DNA of 64,000 bases, from assembly GCA_000349905.1 (NCBI GenBank), contig KB722747.1:717140-781139 (forward strand). Reading direction: 5' to 3'. Under the pieces are notes generated by a model, which saw nothing but the letters and a program-made list of their open reading frames with translations, made no database searches and was not told where the DNA came from. Below, piece after piece: positions 59,130 through 64,000 of this stretch. Source of the DNA: Volvariella volvacea V23 (taxonomy: Eukaryota > Basidiomycota > Agaricomycetes > Agaricales > Pluteaceae). Every line of letters starts with the position of its first letter. The stretch's first letter is position 1. The position numbers and the translations under genes are program-made.

Positions 59130-60189
59130 TCGACCTGTTTGTGTGATTGCTGATCACTTTCAACGAACCTGCATGAATAATACCCTCTTCCACGACTGAC
59201 ATGACTTGGGAATGATTAGTCTTTGTACTACTAATGTGCGGTTTCCGCCCTCTGTAACATTACGCTCGCGATACCTCCTTGTTATCCGACTTGTGTCATG
59301 AAAATTCATCCATTCACTCTGGCATTTAAAGCGGCTAACGCCTCTGAACTCTCGGGTACACGAACAAGCTGAGCCACTCATCGGGTAAACACTACGTCAT
59401 GCAGTATCCACTGTGGCATGGGCACGAAAATCGTGCATCGCTCAATCCTCTAGACCCGTTGATCTACGAGTTCCTTCCGTGACATTGAGGAGTTCATGGC
59501 GGATATACGCTTGGATATACTTCGAGAGTAGGATGTTCGATATTGATATCTTCTACGGCAATCCTAGCCGATGTAAAGATAGCACTGTCACCTCGGCTCA
59601 GTAGGATCTGCGTTCGACTAATTTGACAGCTAATGTCAGTCAAAGGATAGTTCAAGCCCGTCTCACTTCTTTACGGCCCTCGAAAGTCGGAATGCGTAAT
59701 AACCACGATGGGATTCAAGAAAGAGTTGGAGGCATAGTCTTGGGTCGAGACTGTCCCCGTAACGAGTTCAAAAAGACGTCGTGCTACAGTGGATCGTGGA
59801 CCTTGATTACTTGGATGAGAATGGATGGGCTCAATATCCCGTGAGTTTTGCCTCTGGTGAACGGGTAATAAATCCATCGCAGATAACAGCAGATTCTTCC
59901 ACAGCAATTGGCCAGACGGTCAGGCCCCAGGATTATTTTGACGTGCTCGTCTTCATAGGTTATTTATTGATGTACCTCACTCGCACCGCTCAGGGGATGT
60001 CATTACCTTTCACAGCGAATGTAGTCTCAATCCATTATACACAAAGGTAGTACAAATCAACAAACAGTGCGAGAAATTGTCCAGGGTACACTCGTAAGAA
60101 ATCGTAGCATCCCCCCAGTACTATTACAATCGCCGAAAGGACCTCTCTCTTCGGAATCTACCTCCTATTTCCCAAGGCAAAGCACGGCC
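59130..60189. other. Intergenic
   Basis: About 1.06 kb between the F-box gene and secreted copy 1, with convergent ends. Nothing was recognised. Confidence 0.4.
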
Positions 60190-60929
60190 TTAGTCGGTAG
60201 CCGTCCAGAAATCGAAGTTTTGGTCGTCGCTTCCGTTGCAAGGCGACAAGAAGAGGGCATTCTCTTTGACCCGATCTGTGGTAACACACCAGTCGTTCGT
60301 AACAGACGTGATATTGCACCCGGATACAACGAGACCCCGTCTTTGGCTGATATTTTCCGCGCATTCATCGCAAACGATATTCCAGAGTTGGTGGCTAGAT
60401 GGGGTGGAGATATGTGTTGGTAATGGAAGCATAGCGGAGGATAGAGAGGTGCTTAAAAAAAGAAATGGGGGGAGGAGAGTGCATGTGTACTCACGAGTTG
60501 TGATCCCATGAGTGCTGGATTTGGAGGAGGAGCTTGTTATCCCACACAGAAGCGACCAAGTGATTATGGCTAACATCCCTGTTGAATCGTCGATTAACTA
60601 CCGTCCGATTGTCCAGCGACTCGCTCGTATGCTTACTTGATAATATATTGAGAGGGATCTTGACCGTCTTGCTCAGGCCTGAAGTCGGGGTGCATGAGCA
60701 TGGGGCCACGATGGCTGAAGTTGTTGATGTACGCTCCGGGTACGGAGGCTGGTGCAGTACCCCATTCGACAGCGCTGTTTGTGATAGAGACCCCTACACC
60801 CTCGAAATTGGGGTGGCACGTTGCGGGTGCGTGCTGGCTTCGAGCTTCAAGCTGGTTGATAGGAGAGGCGAACGAGCCCGAGAACAAAGCAAAAACCGTG
60901 GCAAAAACGGCGAACGAAGGCGAATGCAT
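60190..60929 (-). CDS. Small secreted trefoil-like protein, copy 1
   Basis: Exons 60637-60929, 60495-60578 and 60190-60394 (582 nt, 193 aa). It starts with a signal peptide (MHSPSFAVFATVFALFSG, cleavage near ASP). Three sub-blocks follow: CHPNFEGVGVSITNSAVEWG, DVSHNHLVASVWDNKLLLQI, and LWNIVCDECA...GCNI, then YCVTTD-like WCVTTD and the end QNFDFWTATD. The repeated pattern 'C-NFEG-G-SI-N', 'H-LV-SV-NKLLL', 'CVTTD...L-PC-G-D-QNFDFW' suggests a ricin-B-like beta-trefoil, a lectin fold, but this is a low-certainty fold guess. It likely acts outside the cell. The upstream element 61124-61154 is shared with copies 2 and 3. Confidence 0.7.
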
Positions 60930-61123
60930 GCTGGTGAGTGGGGTGCCGAGTTTTGCGTTGGGAAAGGAGCAAGGATGAAGGTGGAGATGGAGAGACGATA
61001 AAGGGCTTACGAGTGAGCGGACTGTGGTTCTAATATACGTCGGCATTTAGCGATGCGATGATGATCACTTAACGCTGTGCACGACGACCAACCAATTCAC
61101 TCAAATCGCCAAGACCAGCTATG

Positions 61124-61154
61124 TATGGTCATTCCGGGTATCATCCCATCGATA
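61124..61154 (-). promoter_or_regulatory. Conserved upstream element of secreted family (copy 1)
   Basis: On the minus strand this reads TATCGATGGGATGATACCCG followed by GAATGACCATA. It ends about 195 bp before the ATG at 60929 and matches the copy 2 and copy 3 elements in most positions. Confidence 0.6.
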
Positions 61155-62058
61155 GTAGGAGCGTGGCCCACCCTGCGGCTTCATGTTTGAGTGAATCCAC
61201 TCCTTTGGTTTGCGTACCTGATTAACATCAGAGTTTACACAGGAATCCTCCACCGATAACAAAAGCATCGAATCGAATGAAACCGCCGTACGTCGTTAGC
61301 GATGCCCGTCGTGACTTACGATTGCTGGGTTGGGAGATCAAAACAGGGACGAGCGTGTACAGCCCCAGCAAACCTTTGATCATACTGCCAAGAACAAAAT
61401 CTGGATTGCAAGGCCTGATTTGGTCGGTGTTTGCGCACCTTTCGGGGGATGACAACACCCTCATGTTTATCGTGAAGCACCCAATCGCTTCGCGACGCTA
61501 TAACGAACTCCACCTATGCTGAGGTTGTACCATAATTCCAGTTCATTCAAGTGAGCCTTTGTAAGAAGTCAAACTCACGATTTATCTCTGCTCTAGGTCG
61601 AAGATTGAGCCAACAGTATCAAGTTCTGGAACTTGATATTCCACCCAAACCTTCGAGGCCTTCAATCCCAAGAAAAGGTTTCGCTGGGAGCCCATACATA
61701 GTGAGCTGAGCTGAATGAAAGTCATGGCAAGCACTAATGAGGTGTCGTGTTGCGTCCAAGTCACGCATAGCGTTGTTGCCTATTGGACCCGGGTAAAATT
61801 TTCACGCAGCTGCACGACCGGAACGCCACCACATTAAAGCAAATTCTACATAGTCCATAGAGGACTCAAAGTTAGATAGGTAGTACGTCGTCCATCTTCA
61901 GGATTGCTGAACATTGGACCGAAATTGGAGGCAATGCGGTGAGGCTATTCACATTAGAGATTTGGTGCATCACCCCCTGACAGAAACACGATGCAATCAA
62001 ACTCCATACGAAAAGGGGAGTACGATCTCTTCGGGAAGTGTGCATGTCACTGTAATAT

Positions 62059-62092
62059 CTATCGATGAGTGCGATACCCGCAGTGACCGTAA
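62059..62092 (+). promoter_or_regulatory. Conserved upstream element of secreted family (copy 2)
   Basis: Reads CTATCGATGAGTGCGATACC, then CGCAGTGACCGTAA. It ends ~144 bp before the ATG. Core: ATCGATG-G, GATACCCG, TGACC. Confidence 0.6.
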
Positions 62093-62163
62093 TGGGTTTC
62101 TTGGCTCAGGTTAATCATGATGCCAGAGGATGCGCTGCGCTTCAACAACTTTGAGTCGACGAC

Positions 62164-62171
62164 ATATAAAA
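62164..62171 (+). promoter_or_regulatory. TATA box of secreted copy 2
   Basis: TATAAAAG about 70 bp upstream of the ATG at 62236, a fitting distance for a basidiomycete core promoter. Confidence 0.6.
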
Positions 62172-62235
62172 GGTACTGTCTTTCCATTTTATCAAGCAAG
62201 CGCGCCTTTCCTGAACTCCCTCCCTTCTTTCTACG

Positions 62236-62974
62236 ATGCAATTTCCCGTCATCTCACTCGGCACCTTGTACATACTGACGACACTTCTCGTGACTCGATG
62301 TGCCCTCGCCAATCCCATCAAAGAGTCTCGTCAGCTCGTCCTTCCCGAGAACTTCTGCCGACCCAACTTTGAAGGCGCTGGTGTTACGATAGGCAACAGT
62401 GCAGAAGAGTGGGGCACTTATCCTGCTTCGGTTGCCGGAGCACATGTCAACAATCGTAGTCATCGCCCGTCGGTATTTGGGTATGCCGATTTCAGGCTTG
62501 AACAAGACGGCCAGTATCCTTCACGCTACATAATAAAGTAAAGAAATCCCATTGATACACTAGTATGTCGTAGCTGACGATTGGTTTTAGGGACGTGGAC
62601 CACAGCCATTTGGTTGTTTCTGTTCGCAATCACAAGCTCCTCCTCGTCGATCAACATGTAAATGACGAGTAAGTTCAACTATTATCTATACTTCACTGAC
62701 CTTTACACCTTTATTACTTCCATTTGATTCTTGATCAATGTTACTTACATACTATCTCAGGTCTCAATTATGGGACGTTACTTGCGATTGGTGTGCAACC
62801 AATATTTCGCAACTTTCTCCCGATGCTGCACACGCAGCCGCAGGATGCAATATTACCTGGGTTCCCAACGGGTACTGCGTCACCACTGACAGGGTCGCAC
62901 TTCACCCCCTGTTTTTGGAGCCTTGTAGGGGTATCGATGCACAGAATTTCGATTTCTGGAGACCAACCCTTTGA
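62236..62974 (+). CDS. Small secreted trefoil-like protein, copy 2
   Basis: Exons 62236-62537, 62591-62668 and 62761-62974 (594 nt, 197 aa). Signal peptide MQFPVISLGTLYILTTLLVT, cleavage near ALA-NP. Then SRQLVLPENFCRPNFEGAG, GAHVNNRSHRPSVFGYADF, RLEQDGQYPSRYIIKDV, HLVVSVRNHKLLLVDQH, SQLWDVTCDWCATNIS, GCNITWVPNGYCVTTD and FLEPCRGIDAQNFDFWRP. The splice sites match copy 1, as does the spacing of six cysteine or aromatic landmarks. It is an intact, divergently oriented paralogue of copy 1. Its function is unknown; a carbohydrate-binding role is possible. Confidence 0.72.
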
Positions 62975-63585
62975 GTTCGGGTCGCAGTGGTTTTCCTCAT
63001 ATCACTACTATTCAGGGCATCGTCATTCAATAATACCATGGACTCTTTACTGTATCATTTAGCGGAGCAAGACACTATCTGTTGGGGCACCATGATAATC
63101 AAGATAGCTTTTTGCATACTGCGTAGTCCGGTTCTCGGATGAACACCGTAAGTGGCATTCATGTATCGTCCGTCGTGGTTATCGCTCCGTAAGTATCTGG
63201 TGCATCTTTACCATTCTTATGCATATCGCATACTATTGGTCAAACTGATGAGGCAGTACAATGGAAAACCACGAGCGTTAGAGACTCCGAGTACACCTGT
63301 CAAATTAGAAGAAGACAATGAAGTCCGTGTTATTCCTGTAGGGTAGGAATTTCCACTTTGGGAAGCGGAGCATGCTATTATTATCGATGAGTATGATACC
63401 CGTCGTGACCGTAAGGTGTCTTGGCCTAGGGTCCTTAGTGGTTCCCTCGTATACGTATACCTATTGATATAGAAGCACGCACAGCGTCTCAATAAACTAA
63501 CCTGTATAATAGCAGTTGCTCACCACACGTCATCGTTCCCCAAACTCCAGCCCAGAACGCTTTCTCAACCCCCTCCGTTCCCACC
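62975..63585. other. Intergenic between secreted copies 2 and 3
   Basis: About 610 bp; holds the copy 3 upstream element (63382-63413). Confidence 0.5.
63382..63413 (+). promoter_or_regulatory. Conserved upstream element of secreted family (copy 3)
   Basis: Reads TATCGATGAGTATGATACCC then GTCGTGACCGTA. It ends ~172 bp before the copy 3 ATG. Downstream flank CTTGGC-TAGG also matches copy 2. Confidence 0.6.
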
Positions 63586-64000
63586 ATGCAACTTCAAACG
63601 CTCACGCAAAGTGCCTTGTACCTTTTGTCCTTTCTCCTCGTTATCCAGTGTCTTTTGCAAATCCTATCAAAGAATCTCGCCAGCTTGTCCTTCCTGAGAA
63701 TTTCTGTCGCCCCAATTTTGAGGGCGTTGCGGTATCGATCACCAATAGCGCCGTAGAATAGGGAACCTTCCCTGCCTCCATCGCCGGGGCGCATGTCAAT
63801 AACCTCAGCAGTCGAGGATCGCTACTCGCCAATCCCGATTTTAGGCTTGAGCAAGACGGTCGGGATCCTACTCGCTATATCATAAAGTAAGTACAATGGC
63901 ATCCGATTAAGGCGCTTTTTAGCTGATTATGATTGATACAAGGGATGTGACACACAACCACTTAGTGGTCTCAATTAGCAACCATAAGCTGCTCCTAGTT
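63586..64000 (+). pseudogene. Small secreted protein, copy 3, broken and cut by window end
   Basis: Starts MQLQTLTQSALYLLSFLLV, a signal peptide. The frame then shifts before FANPIKESRQLVLPENFC, and a TAG replaces the Trp of the conserved AVEWG block (AVE-stop-GTFP). Behind it RLEQDGRDPTRYIIKDV and HNHLVVSISNHKLLLV are intact up to base 64000. Splice sites are conserved. Two lesions make it a young pseudogene; the end of the gene lies outside the window. Confidence 0.8.

Larger units (their letters stand above)
60930..62235. other. Divergent intergenic region, secreted copies 1 and 2
   Basis: About 1.3 kb between divergent starts. It contains the shared upstream element in both orientations and a TATA box for copy 2. 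No further gene is supported. Confidence 0.5.

Overview
The window is nuclear DNA of a basidiomycete fungus, most likely an Agaricomycete. Genes are dense and carry many 47-70 bp introns with GTRNGT donors. The gene content fits this class: a DyP peroxidase, a NACHT NTPase, an OPT transporter, an F-box protein and expanded families of membrane and secreted proteins of unknown function. No prokaryotic feature, tRNA, rRNA or CRISPR was found. Gene models below were spliced by hand; most have exon lengths that sum to a whole number of codons.

Layout. 1-0.8 kb: 3' end of a WDR48/UAF1-like gene. 1.0-4.6 kb (minus): a DyP peroxidase and, downstream, a broken tandem copy of it. 5.6-10.6 kb: complete 15-exon SMC2 (condensin), convergent with a tiny 3-exon kish/TMEM167 gene (10.8-11.3 kb). 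11.8-32.3 kb: an accessory cluster with six copies (A-F) of a single-pass membrane protein that has two galactose-binding-like sandwich domains, a TM helix and (in A-E) a cytoplasmic tail with a coiled-coil motif and a PPxY motif. A, B, D and F look intact; C and E are pseudogenes. Inside this cluster lie three copies of a polytopic membrane protein family, each with a first coding exon that is only the ATG, plus a pirin gene. A MITE-like element (14.1-14.4 kb) sits between copies A and B.

33.2-35.8 kb (minus): an intact five-exon NACHT NTPase. 39.3-43.0 kb: an OPT oligopeptide transporter. 43.3-49.6 kb: a second NACHT copy in ruins, split by a retroposed insert with target-site duplication and oligo-T, and by an AT-rich, CpG-poor repeat block that contains a 100-N assembly gap. 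51.5-56.1 kb: an Msb1/Mug8 (DUF1708) polarity protein. 58.1-59.1 kb: an F-box protein. 60.2-64 kb: three copies of a small secreted protein (one broken and cut by the window end), each preceded by the same ~32 bp upstream element.

How the parts fit: housekeeping genes (WDR48, SMC2, kish, OPT, Msb1-like) form conserved islands. Between them are fast-evolving duplicated families with outward-facing or sensing roles: lectin-like receptors, polytopic membrane proteins, a NACHT switch protein and secreted trefoil-like proteins. A link between the lectin-like array, the polytopic proteins and the NACHT gene as a recognition locus is an inference from clustering and gene birth/death, not something the sequence proves.
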